Of a stretch of DNA of 64,000 nt, positions 1-10,472 are shown in pieces. Numbering within the stretch: the first letter of the stretch is position 1; each line of letters starts with the position of its first letter. Below the pieces are notes generated by a model that saw only the letters and a program-made list of their open reading frames with translations, ran no database searches and was not told the DNA's origin. Source of the DNA: Caulobacteraceae bacterium (GTDB lineage Bacteria; Pseudomonadota; Alphaproteobacteria; Caulobacterales; Caulobacteraceae); contig DAIDGR010000074.1 of assembly GCA_027452265.1 (NCBI GenBank), positions 1-64,000 on the forward strand, read 5' to 3'. The translations under genes were made by a program, and so were the position numbers.

Positions 1-3
1 CTA

Positions 4-1054
4 GAGCGGTTTCCGATCATTCTGCATCATAGCCGGCGGCGGTGAAGTAGTTGGCGCATTCGGCTGGGGCGAAGGTGTCGACGAGGCGGCCGATGGTGGT
101 CCAGAGCCCCTCGACGGTTCGCTCGGACGCCTTCCGCAGGCCCGCCTTGAGCTTGGAGAAGGCCTTCTCGATGGGGTTGAAGTCGGGGCTGTAGGGCGGA
201 AGGAAGAGGAGGCTGGCTCCGGCGGCCTCGATCATCGCTCGCACCGTGGGTCCCTTGTGGCTGCCCAGGTTGTCCATGACGACGATGTCGCCGGCCTGAA
301 GCTCGGGGACGAGCACCCGCTCGACATAGACCTCGAAGACCTCCCGATTGACCGGGCCGTCGAAGACGAAGGGTGCGACCATGCCCGTCAGCCTCAGGCC
401 GGCGATGAAGGTGGTGGTCTTCCAGTGGCCGTGTGGCAGGCTCATCCGCAGCCGCTGACCGCGGGCGCAGCGACCGTGGGTCCTGGCCATCTTGGTGGAG
501 GCCCAGGTCTCGTCGATGAAGACCTGCCGCTCGGGATCGAGATCGAGCTGCCGCTCGAACCAGGCCTGCCGCTGCTTCAGGACGTCCGGACGGGCCTGCT
601 CGTCGGCGTGCCCGGTCTTTTTTTGAGCGTCACGCCGTGCCGGCGGAAGAAGCGCCACAGCGTCCCGATGCCGAACCTCAGCCCCCGCGCCGCCAGAGCC
701 GCCTGCAGTTCGTGCAGGGTCATGTCCGGTTCGCCCTCGATCAGACCCAGGATCGCCTCGGCGTGCGCCTCTATCCGGCCAGACCGTCGATCCCCGCCCA
801 GCGGGCCCGGCTTCACATGGCCCTGGCGGCGCTCCAGCGCGGGCCAGCGGCTCACGCTCGCCGCGCTCACCCCAAACCTCTGGCCCGCCTGGCGGTGCGA
901 CGCTCCCTCGGCCACCGCCCGAAGCACCCGCTCCCGAAGATCCAGCGAAAGAGCTTTGGACATGGCCGTCGGCCTCCGCTCCGACAGCCAGCTTGAATCA
1001 CTCAGTCGCTGATTTGGGAATCCCCTGCCGATTCACTCAGGCGGGAAACCGCCC
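4..1054 (-). mobile_element. IS630-family insertion sequence, complete
   Basis: The element is bounded by imperfect terminal inverted repeats: the left end reads gagcggtttcc and the right end, read inward, gggcggtttccc. Each end is flanked by TA (bases 2-3 and 1055-1056), the target duplicated by IS630/Tc1-type elements. Inside is one transposase in two overlapping frames on the minus strand, so the promoter end is the right end. That end carries short repeats (two copies of a TCACTCAG core and a gatttgggaatcc stretch) that could be transposase or host-factor sites. The element sits 22 bases past the stop codon of the neighbouring acylase gene. It looks intact and potentially mobile. Confidence 0.88.
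17..963 (-). CDS. IS630-family transposase, two frames joined by -1 frameshift
   Basis: The first frame (577-963) encodes an N-terminal helix-turn-helix beginning MSKALSLDLRERVLRAV, with a second DNA-binding helix region around SAASVSRW. The second frame (17-658) carries the DDE catalytic core: FIDETW (first Asp), VVMDNLGSHK (second Asp) and NPIEKAFSKLK (Glu). The frames overlap at a run of seven A on the coding strand (bases 618-624), in the context CTC AAA AAA AGA. A -1 slip there joins ...VTLKK to KTGHADEQ..., giving a protein of about 315 residues, the normal size for this family. All catalytic residues are present, so it should be functional if the frameshift occurs. The fusion by frameshifting is inferred from the sequence and known IS630 practice. 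Confidence 0.85.
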
Positions 1055-1077
1055 TAGGACGCGCCGACGGAGTCCGC

Positions 1078-3342
1078 TCAGGTGGCCGGGTGATAGGTCG
1101 CTTCGGTGTGGCCCTTCAGATCCTCCGGCCAGAAATAGACCGCGCGCAGGTCGCCCGAGGCGTAGCGTTCGGCCTCGTCGTCGAAGTGGCGGCTGTCGGG
1201 ATGGCCGCTCTCACCCCCGGCGGTGACGGCGAGGGCGCGGACGCGAGGACCGAACTCCACCACCGCGACGAAGCTGTTTCCCGATGTCCCGTAGCGCTTC
1301 TTCGTGCCGGGATAGGTGCGCGCGCCGAACGAGGCCAGGGAGCCCCACTGGGACGAGGTGAAGGGGACCGGAATGGAGGGGCCCGCGTCGCTGAAATGCG
1401 GAACGATGGAGTCGTCCAGGCGCTGGAATCGATTGACCTCACCCCAGGGCGGGATCGTCCCGAACTGGGCGTCCAGTCGACGGGCTGTCGCGTCCAGGAG
1501 GTCGAGACGTTCGGTCGCGTCCACGGCGGCCATGCGATCGATCAGCGCCACCCCTTCGAGGTCAGGATCGTCCTTTTCCACCCGATCCCGCAACGCTTCC
1601 GCCCAATAGACCGCCAGGGTCGTCGCGCGGGATCCGGCGCTCCAGCGATCGTCCCAGGATCTCAGCAGGCCCAGGGAGCTTTCAAGCCGTTCCTTGTTCG
1701 GATCGTCGGCGGCCAGCATGCCCCAGGTGGAGACCATCCCGGACAGAAGCTCGGGGAAGGCGGGCAGATAGGGATCGAAGGCGGCCTTCATCAGCCCCTC
1801 CAGCGTGAAGTCGCGTCGCCCTTCGAGGAGGCGGAGCGCGTGCAGACCGCGCGGATTCTCGCCCACCCGATCCATGTAGCGGGGAAAGGCGCTGGCCTTG
1901 GGACTGTCCCCGGGGCCGGCGGCCATCCAGGGCGAGTCGTTGGTGTTGAACACGTACCCCGACGGCGGATTGATGGCCTGTGGAATCTGGTCGAGCGGGG
2001 TCAGGCCGCGCCAGTCGGTGGACGGGTCGGCGCCGTTGACGATTTGCGTATAGTCGAACCGATCGTCCCGGATCGGAATGAACTGCGGATGCAGATAGGC
2101 GATGTCGCCCTGATCATCGGCCAGCAGGGTGTTGTTAGACGAATTGGCGCGATAGGCGGCGATCTTCAGATAATCGGCCAGAGTCGCGGCCTTGGTGCGC
2201 AGGAAGGACTGCTCCAGGGCAGGGACGGGGGTGTTCATCAGGTCCAGAGCGATCCAGGTCCCGTCGCGCCGGGCCACCACCGGGCCGTGATGGGTGCGAT
2301 AGGTGGTGAAGCTGCGCTGCGCCAGAGTCCCGTCGGGCCGTCGATAGGCCAGGGTCACGACCTTGGATCGAACGGGGCGAAGCTCGGACCCAAAGCGGAA
2401 ATAGAGGCGACCGTCCTTCTTTATGATCTGCTCGGCGAAGCGATCGACATTGTCGACGCCGCTGGAGGTGTGCATCCAACCCAGATGCGGGTTGAATCCC
2501 TGATAGATGAAAAACTGACCCCAGGTGGCCGCGCCATAGACATTCAGCCCCTCATCGCTCGTCATCTGCAGTTCCGAGCGGAAGAAGAAGGACGTATGCG
2601 GATTGATCAGCAGGAGGGCGTGATGGTCGCGCGTGTTGGACGGCGCGATGGCGATGCCGTTCGAGCCTGACGGCTCCTTGGGGCCAGGCGGCGCCTCGGG
2701 AATGGCGGCCGCCGCGTCGGGACCGCCGTAGAACGCCGCCAGATCCTTGAGCGAGGCGCGCTCGATGTCGCCGCCGATGCTGCCCTCGGAAAAGGCGAGG
2801 GCCATCCAGGGCTCGAACCGGGTGATGACCTTGGGATGGGTCGTCGGGTGGGCGGCGAGATAGGCGTTGAGACCGTCGGCCCAGGCGTCCATCAGCGTCT
2901 TCAGCCAGGCCGGGCTTGAGGCGTAGTCGGCCTTGAGCGTCTCAGGGTCGATGAACAGGCGCTGGCGCAGATCGCTCCAGATGGCCCCTTCGCCCTCCGC
3001 CTCCGCCCGGCGGCCGAGCGCGGTCAGATAGTTGTCCTCGATGCGTCCAAAATCGTCCTCCGCCTGGGCGTAGATCATGCCGAACACGGCGTCCGCATCG
3101 GTCTTTCCGTGGACATGGGCGATCCCCCAGTCGTCCCGCGTGATGGTGACCCGGGCGGCCTCACTCGCCCAGCGCGCTTGATCGTCCTTAGACGCCGGAC
3201 TCGCCGCCATCGCTGGAGCTTGCGCCGCGGGGGCGGCCATTTCGGGGGCAGGGGCCGCCCCGACGGAGCCGGCCGCGCAAAGCGTCAGTGCGCTCGCCCC
3301 CAGAAGGGGAAGGGCCAAGGTCAAACCGGTCTTTCGCTTCAT
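1078..3342 (-). CDS. Secreted penicillin acylase-family (S45) hydrolase
   Basis: An N-terminal-nucleophile hydrolase of the penicillin amidase family, which cleaves amide bonds of N-acylated compounds (beta-lactams, acyl-homoserine lactones or N-acyl amino acids). I chose the ATG at 3342 (MKRKTGLTLALPLLG) rather than 3360 because it has a typical signal peptide ending near GAAPAPE and an AGAGGCG ribosome site. The autocatalytic Ser is in SGSNGIAIAPS near residue 227, preceded by a linker that would be removed on maturation into two chains; NPHTSFFF follows as in family members. At 754 residues it is a full-length periplasmic precursor. The substrate cannot be told from sequence. It is divergent from the methionine-cycle regulator and shares its 95-bp intergenic region, so the operator there could also affect it. 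Confidence 0.85.
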   Translation of the reverse strand: MKRKTGLTLALPLLGASALTLCAAGSVGAAPAPEMAAPAAQAPAMAASPASKDDQARWASEAARVTITRDDWGIAHVHGKTDADAVFGMIYAQAEDDFGRIEDNYLTALGRRAEAEGEGAIWSDLRQRLFIDPETLKADYASSPAWLKTLMDAWADGLNAYLAAHPTTHPKVITRFEPWMALAFSEGSIGGDIERASLKDLAAFYGGPDAAAAIPEAPPGPKEPSGSNGIAIAPSNTRDHHALLLINPHTSFFFRSELQMTSDEGLNVYGAATWGQFFIYQGFNPHLGWMHTSSGVDNVDRFAEQIIKKDGRLYFRFGSELRPVRSKVVTLAYRRPDGTLAQRSFTTYRTHHGPVVARRDGTWIALDLMNTPVPALEQSFLRTKAATLADYLKIAAYRANSSNNTLLADDQGDIAYLHPQFIPIRDDRFDYTQIVNGADPSTDWRGLTPLDQIPQAINPPSGYVFNTNDSPWMAAGPGDSPKASAFPRYMDRVGENPRGLHALRLLEGRRDFTLEGLMKAAFDPYLPAFPELLSGMVSTWGMLAADDPNKERLESSLGLLRSWDDRWSAGSRATTLAVYWAEALRDRVEKDDPDLEGVALIDRMAAVDATERLDLLDATARRLDAQFGTIPPWGEVNRFQRLDDSIVPHFSDAGPSIPVPFTSSQWGSLASFGARTYPGTKKRYGTSGNSFVAVVEFGPRVRALAVTAGGESGHPDSRHFDDEAERYASGDLRAVYFWPEDLKGHTEATYHPAT

Positions 3343-3401
3343 CTCATCGCCTCTTTCCATTCGGGCATTGGCTTGGGCCTTGCCGCGCGGCCCGGTTTGG
3401 C

Positions 3402-3437
3402 TTGACGCCGCATCATATAAAGATATCTTTATATCCC
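3402..3437 (+). promoter_or_regulatory. Promoter and palindromic operator of the methionine-cycle operon
   Basis: A -35-like TTGACG (3402-3407) is followed after 17 bases by TATCTT (3425-3430), which would start transcription at or one base before the ATG at 3438. The -10 lies inside a perfect 20-bp palindrome, ATATAAAGATATCTTTATAT (3415-3434), which ends three bases before the start codon. There is no Shine-Dalgarno, so the transcript is predicted to be leaderless. The palindrome is a plausible autoregulatory site for the ArsR-type product. Known SahR-type regulators of methionine genes in proteobacteria bind similar AT-rich palindromes; that comparison is from memory. Confidence 0.7.
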
Positions 3438-4409
3438 ATGGCGATCTCCTCCGATCAGGCGGTGGGCGCGCTCCGCGCCGCAGCGGAGCCCACCCGTCTT
3501 CGCATTCTGGCCCTGTTGTCGCGAGAAGAACTCGCGGTGCTCGAGCTTTGCCGCATTCTCGGCCAGAGCCAACCCCGCGTGTCGCGGCATCTAAAGCTTC
3601 TTGCCGAGGCGGGTTTGGTGGAGCGGTTCCCGGACGGCGCCTGGGTGTTCTATCGCCTGTCCCGGGCCTCGCCGGTGCGGGGCCTCGCCGACCAGATCCT
3701 GGCCCTGATCGCCGAGGACGATCCGACCCTGGCCCGCGACGCGGCGCGCCTCGCCGGGGTGGCTGAGGAGCGGGCGCAGCAGGCGTCGCAGTATTTCGCC
3801 GAGAACGCCGCGCGCTGGGATGAGATCCGCTCGCTCTATACCGCCGAGGATGCGGTGGAGGCGGCGATCCTGCGCATGGCGGGCGATGGCCCGTTTGACC
3901 GGGTGGTCGACCTGGGGTCGGGCACGGGACGGATGCTCACCCTGCTGGGTGAGCGGGCGCGCTCGGGTGTCGGCCTCGATCTCTCGCGCCAGATGCTGAA
4001 CATCGCCCGCGCCCAGGTCGCTTCGGCCGGACTCAAGGCGTTTGAACTTCGGCATGGCGACATCCTGGCCACAGGGCTGGGCGAGGGCGAGGCCGACCTC
4101 GTGGTTATTCACCAGGTCCTGCACTACCTCGCCGATCCGGGCGCGGCGGTGGCGGAGGCGGCGCGCCTGGTCCGGCCCCGGGGGCGGCTTCTGATCGTCG
4201 ACTTCGCCCCGCACGACCTTGAGTTCCTGCGTTCGGAGCACCGGCACCGGCGCCTCGGGTTCTCCGACATGGAGATGGAGCGTTGGCTGGCTGAGGCCGG
4301 CCTCGCGGCGCCGCGCACCGAAAGCCTGCCCCCCTCCGCCCCAGGCGGACTCACGGTGAAGATCTGGGGCGCTGAGCGGCAGGCCGCGCGCCTGAGGCGG
4401 ATCGCATGA
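3438..4409 (+). CDS. ArsR-family regulator fused to SAM-dependent methyltransferase
   Basis: Residues ~5-90 form an ArsR-type winged helix (EPTRLRILALLSREELAV, then recognition helix QSQPRVSRHLKLL). Residues ~130-323 form a class I methyltransferase with motif I VVDLGSGTGRML and a motif IV-like region DLVVIHQVLHYL. The ATG at 3438 is chosen because the ArsR fold begins a few residues later; the ORF-track start at 3288 overlaps the divergent acylase gene. The stop overlaps the metF start (ATGA), so it is co-translated with methionine-cycle genes. This fits a SahR-like regulator that senses S-adenosylhomocysteine or SAM. Whether the methyltransferase domain is catalytic or only a ligand sensor is unknown. 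No metal-binding CxC motif of classical ArsR is visible. Confidence 0.85.
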   Translation: MAISSDQAVGALRAAAEPTRLRILALLSREELAVLELCRILGQSQPRVSRHLKLLAEAGLVERFPDGAWVFYRLSRASPVRGLADQILALIAEDDPTLARDAARLAGVAEERAQQASQYFAENAARWDEIRSLYTAEDAVEAAILRMAGDGPFDRVVDLGSGTGRMLTLLGERARSGVGLDLSRQMLNIARAQVASAGLKAFELRHGDILATGLGEGEADLVVIHQVLHYLADPGAAVAEAARLVRPRGRLLIVDFAPHDLEFLRSEHRHRRLGFSDMEMERWLAEAGLAAPRTESLPPSAPGGLTVKIWGAERQAARLRRIA

Positions 4410-5362
4410 GCGCCCCGCAAGCCGAGCTCAAGTCCGCAAACGCCGCTCCAAAGACCGCCCCCGCCACGGCCTTGGGGCCGGTCGCCCGCAGCCAGGCCTG
4501 GGCCGGGCCCGCGCCGCGCGTCTCGTTCGAGTTTTCGCCGCCCAAGACCCCTGAAGCGGAAGAGGATCTTTGGCGCGCCATTCGCCGCCTCGAGCCTCTG
4601 GGCCCCGACTTCGTCTCCATCACCTATGGCGCCGGGGGCTCGACCCGGGAGCGGACGCATCGCACGGTCGAGCGGATCCTGGGCGAAACCGGTCTGTCGC
4701 CGGCCGCTCACCTGACCTGTGTCGAAGCGTCCCGGGCCGAGGTCGACGCGGTGGTGGAGGCCTACGCTCAGGCCGGGGTCAGGCACATCGTGGCCTTGCG
4801 GGGCGACCCCCCCGGACAGCTTGGCGGCGCCTATCGCGCCCGGCCCGACGGCTACGCCAACGCCACGGAACTGGGCCGGGCGATCGCCGCGCGCGGCGGC
4901 TTTGAGGTGTTTGTCGGCCTCTATCCCCAGGGGCATCCCGAGAGTCCGGGCCTCGATCACGATATCGCCGTCCTCAAGGCCAAGGTGGACGCGGGCGCGA
5001 CCCGGGCGATCACCCAGTTCTTCTTCGATATCGACGGCTTTCTGCGGTTCATGGACCGGGTCCGGGGCGCCGGGATCACGATCCCGATCTCCGTCGGCAT
5101 CATGCCGGTGACCAGCTTCAAGGGTCTGTCGCGGATGGCGGGCCAGTGCGGCATCGTCCTTCCCGACTGGCTTGGGCGCCTGTTCGAAGGCCTCGACAAG
5201 GACCCGGAGACCCGTCGCCTGATCGCCGCCTCCGTCGCCGCCGAAATGTGCGCGCGTCTTCAGGAGGAAGGGTTCCACGAGTTTCACTTCTTCACCTTGA
5301 ACCGGGCGGACCTGGTCTACGCCATCTGTCGGGTCCTTGGCCTTCGGGAGCGTGCGGCATGA
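4406..5362 (+). CDS. metF: Methylenetetrahydrofolate reductase
   Basis: Reduces 5,10-methylene-THF to 5-methyl-THF, the methyl donor for methionine synthase. The family signatures are clear: VSFEFSPPKTPEAEEDLW at residue ~33, VSITYGAGGSTRERT (FAD and folate site), THLTCV-like AAHLTCVEAS, and ALRGDPP. The 318 residues match the bacterial single-domain enzyme with a short extra N-terminal tail of about 30 residues rich in Ala, Lys and Pro. It overlaps both neighbours by ATGA, so translation of regulator, metF and metH1 is coupled and their products are made together. Confidence 0.95.
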   Translation: MSAPQAELKSANAAPKTAPATALGPVARSQAWAGPAPRVSFEFSPPKTPEAEEDLWRAIRRLEPLGPDFVSITYGAGGSTRERTHRTVERILGETGLSPAAHLTCVEASRAEVDAVVEAYAQAGVRHIVALRGDPPGQLGGAYRARPDGYANATELGRAIAARGGFEVFVGLYPQGHPESPGLDHDIAVLKAKVDAGATRAITQFFFDIDGFLRFMDRVRGAGITIPISVGIMPVTSFKGLSRMAGQCGIVLPDWLGRLFEGLDKDPETRRLIAASVAAEMCARLQEEGFHEFHFFTLNRADLVYAICRVLGLRERAA

Positions 5363-6438
5363 GCATCGATCCCCGGGAAGGCCGCGCCGGCCGGATCGCG
5401 GAACTGTACGCGGCGGCCAGGGCGCGGATCCTCATCCTCGACGGCTCCTGGGGCGTGATGATCCAGCGGCGTCGTCTGGAGGAGGCGGATTTTCGGGGTG
5501 AGCGCTTTGCCGCGCACACCCTGCCGCTCAAAGGGGACAATGACCTTCTATGCCTGACGCGGCCGGACGTGGTCGCCGAGCTGCATGATCTCTATTTCGA
5601 CGCCGGGGCCGATATCGCCGAAACCAACACCTTCAACGCCACGGCGATCAGCCAGGCCGATTACGGCCTGGAAGGCGCGGTGCGCGACATCAATCTGGCC
5701 GCCGCGCGTCTCGCCCGCGAATCCGCCGAGCTTTGGCGCGCCCGCACGCCCGACAAGCCGCGTTTCGTCGCCGGCGCCATCGGTCCGTTGAACCGCACGC
5801 TCTCCATGTCCAGCGACGTCAACGATCCGGGGGCGCGCCAGGTGAGCTTCGAGGCGGTCTATGACGCCTATCGTGAGCAGGCCCTGGCCCTGCACGAGGG
5901 CGGGGTTGACCTCTTCCTGGTGGAGACCGTGTTCGACACGCTTAACGCCAAGGCGGCGATCAAGGCGATCCTTGACCTTGCCGATGAGGGACTTGAGCCC
6001 CTGCCGATCTGGATCTCCGGCACCATAACGGATCGCTCCGGACGCACCTTATCGGGCCAGACCGTGGGCGCCTTCTGGCACTCAATCCGCCATGCCCGCC
6101 CCTTTGCGGTGGGATTCAACTGCGCCCTGGGCGCCGAACTCATGCGCCCGCACATCGCCGAACTGGCCCGCCTCGCCGACACCCTGGTGGCCGCCTATCC
6201 CAATGCCGGCCTGCCCAATGCGTTTGGTGAGTATGACGAGACGCCGGAGGAGACCTCGACCCAGCTGCGCGAATGGGCGCGAAGCGGACTGGTCAATATT
6301 CTGGGCGGATGCTGCGGCACAACGCCTGAGCATATCCGGGCGATCGCCGAGGCGGCGCAGGGCGCGACGCCCCGCACGCCTCCGAGCCTGAACCCGGCCT
6401 TGCGCCTTTCGGGGCTGGAGCCGTTCGAGCTCGCCTGA
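5359..6438 (+). CDS. metH: Methionine synthase, homocysteine-binding subunit (split MetH)
   Basis: The homocysteine S-methyltransferase module of cobalamin-dependent methionine synthase, a (beta/alpha)8 barrel that activates homocysteine through zinc. The three zinc-ligand cysteines appear in VGFNCALGAE and GGCCGTTPEH; the start of the barrel reads ILILDGSWGVMIQ. The product is 359 residues and ends soon after the last zinc cysteines, so it lacks the folate, B12 and reactivation modules, which are in the next gene. I use the ATG at 5359 overlapping the metF stop rather than the longer ORF at 5146, which would overlap metF by over 200 bases. Two-gene MetH is, to my knowledge, common in Caulobacterales, so this is a natural split and not a broken gene. 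Confidence 0.93.
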   Translation: MSIDPREGRAGRIAELYAAARARILILDGSWGVMIQRRRLEEADFRGERFAAHTLPLKGDNDLLCLTRPDVVAELHDLYFDAGADIAETNTFNATAISQADYGLEGAVRDINLAAARLARESAELWRARTPDKPRFVAGAIGPLNRTLSMSSDVNDPGARQVSFEAVYDAYREQALALHEGGVDLFLVETVFDTLNAKAAIKAILDLADEGLEPLPIWISGTITDRSGRTLSGQTVGAFWHSIRHARPFAVGFNCALGAELMRPHIAELARLADTLVAAYPNAGLPNAFGEYDETPEETSTQLREWARSGLVNILGGCCGTTPEHIRAIAEAAQGATPRTPPSLNPALRLSGLEPFELA

Positions 6439-6472
6439 TGTTCGCACAGCTTTCGTCTTTTGACCGCCTGGC

Positions 6473-6582
6473 GCGCGTGGCGCGTGGACAGAGCCGGCCC
6501 GGCGCTTCGCAGCCCGCTCAAGGATCCGCGGATGGCGCGGGGTTCAGCGTCATCGCCGAGCCTAAGGCAACGCATGAGGCTC
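6473..6582 (+). repeat. Decayed copy (R1) of a ~105-bp two-hairpin repeat
   Basis: This lies in the 196-bp gap between metH1 and metH2. It aligns along its length with the copies at 9265 and 37948: it keeps gcgcgt, the block gcgcttcgcag-c-cgctcaagga, ttcagcgtc-tcgc-gag and aacgcat, but the inverted arms are eroded. The ORF track shows a 66-codon frame here (6438-6638), which is most likely the repeat read by chance. Confidence 0.65.
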
Positions 6583-6634
6583 CAAGGCGGACCGTGAGGC
6601 TCGCCGCGTCCGCGCCGAGGTGGAGCGCACAGGC

Positions 6635-9264
<2,630 letters not shown>

Positions 9265-9265
<1 letters not shown>

Positions 9266-9380
9266 GGTGCGTTGCGTTTGGACGTAACCAACCCGGCGCT
9301 TCGCAACGCACCCAGGGACCTTAAGATAGAGCACGATTCAGCGTCTTCGCCGGGTCCACGAAAACGCATCGTGCTCTAGA
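9265..9380 (+). repeat. Two-hairpin interspersed repeat (R2), possible bidirectional terminator
   Basis: Two perfect inverted repeats lie side by side. The first has 12-bp arms GGGTGCGTTGCG (9265-9276) and CGCAACGCACCC (9302-9313). The second has 11-bp arms TAGAGCACGAT (9327-9337) and ATCGTGCTCTA (9368-9378). The unit fills the whole space between the convergent metH2 and the gene ending at 9381, so its hairpins may help end transcription or protect 3' ends. A GATTC (CcrM-type GANTC) site is in the second stem. It is the best-preserved of three copies in the window. Confidence 0.8.
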
Positions 9381-10127
9381 TTAGCCGTGCGGCCCGGCGG
9401 GCGGGGCCGGGTCCGGACCCGACGCCGACGCCTTGGCGTCGGTCTTGGCGTCGCTCGAGGACGGCGTCGTTGGCGCGTCGGGGGGCGCGTCGGGGGCTGG
9501 GGCGGCGACCGAAGCGCCGTCGTCCGGTGAGGGGCTCTTGAACACCACCGGCGCCGGCGGCTCGGCGGTGGCGGAGGGGCCGTTATACTTCAAGGCCTCG
9601 CCCAGCAGGGCCGACTTGGCCGTCAGGGCGCGGGCATTGGTGTCGCAGGCGTCGGGCAGGCCCCAGGACAGCCAGGCGTCGGCGAGGCGGCGCGGCGTGT
9701 TGGTCTCGGCCACCGACCAGATGGCCCGCCCTTGGCGCACGGCCGCCGCGCCTTGCGGCGCGATCACCTTGAGGCTGGCCTTCTCCGCCGCCTCCACCGC
9801 GCCCGCCAGCACCTTGGCTTCGTCCCGGGCCGCGGCCATGTCGTCCGCATAGGGCTGCGCCTCGTTCTTCACCGACGAGCCGAACTCTTTGTCGATGGCG
9901 CGCAGCTGCGGGACGATCTGGTCGTAGATATAGAGATACTGGTCGAGCGCCCCATAGCACCAGGCGGCCAGCAGATACGGGTCCTTCGGCGCATTGGCGG
10001 GAAGGGGCTCGCTGTCGTCATTGGTATTGAGCGTGACGGGGCTCTTGGCCGGCTTCGCGGCGGGAGCGGCCTGGACGCCCTGGAGGCTGGCGGCGGCAAG
10101 AAGCACGGCGAGGATGGCGGATCTCAT
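9381..10127 (-). CDS. Secreted hypothetical protein with Pro/Ala-rich tail
   Basis: I do not recognise a characterised family. The 248-residue product has a clear signal peptide (MRSAILAVLLAAASLQGVQA|APA). A mostly helical middle follows (about residues 45-180), starting DPYLLAAWCYGALDQYLYIYDQI, with two cysteines (AAWCYG and PDACDTN) that could form a disulfide in the periplasm. The last ~60 residues are a low-complexity tail of Pro, Ala, Asp and Ser (PAPPAGPHG at the end), probably disordered. It is a single gene, convergent with metH2 and separated from it only by the R2 repeat. Codon use fits its neighbours. Confidence 0.75.
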   Translation of the reverse strand: MRSAILAVLLAAASLQGVQAAPAAKPAKSPVTLNTNDDSEPLPANAPKDPYLLAAWCYGALDQYLYIYDQIVPQLRAIDKEFGSSVKNEAQPYADDMAAARDEAKVLAGAVEAAEKASLKVIAPQGAAAVRQGRAIWSVAETNTPRRLADAWLSWGLPDACDTNARALTAKSALLGEALKYNGPSATAEPPAPVVFKSPSPDDGASVAAPAPDAPPDAPTTPSSSDAKTDAKASASGPDPAPPAGPHG

Positions 10128-10472
10128 GAGCAGGCCTCAAAAACGACGGGGCGTGGCGGCTGTCGACGGGCTGTTTAAGCGCCTGGAGCCGTCGATCAAG
10201 CCGCGCGCGCCTGGATGACGAACGCCATGGTCGGAATTGCGGCGCCCGAGGCCATGGCGAGATGAATCCGCGCCGCCCGGGACGAGGCCGGTTGACGCTG
10301 TCGCTGGAACGTCCACATTAACAACTGGTTGCCAGGGTCGCTTCCAAGGTCGTTCTGAGGGGCGCTCATAGCCCGGACGGGTGAGGGGCGTCAGAGCGGC
10401 CAACGGGACGGGAAAGTCAGGGCTTGCTGGGGGGCGAGACCGAGCTGGAGGCGAAAGCCGGATGAGGTTCGC
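10128..10472. other. Intergenic region, 345 bp, no gene seen
   Basis: The region lies upstream of two divergent genes. A TTGACG at about 10291 followed 17 bases on by ACATTA is a weak promoter candidate for the rightward gene. The small ORFs of the track here (10137-10403 minus, end of 9994-10218 plus) have no recognisable signals. Confidence 0.4.

Noticed and set aside
257-1012. 251-codon plus-strand ORF over the IS630 transposase
   Set aside because: It is antisense to the DDE and helix-turn-helix frames, which have clear motifs; the plus-strand translation has no recognisable features.
1090-2670. 526-codon plus-strand ORF
   Set aside because: It is antisense to the acylase gene; a GC-rich shadow frame rich in Gly, Arg and Gln with no domain.
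6439-6634. Cobalamin riboswitch or leader before metH2
   Set aside because: No B12-box or multi-stem riboswitch pattern; the region is an eroded repeat.
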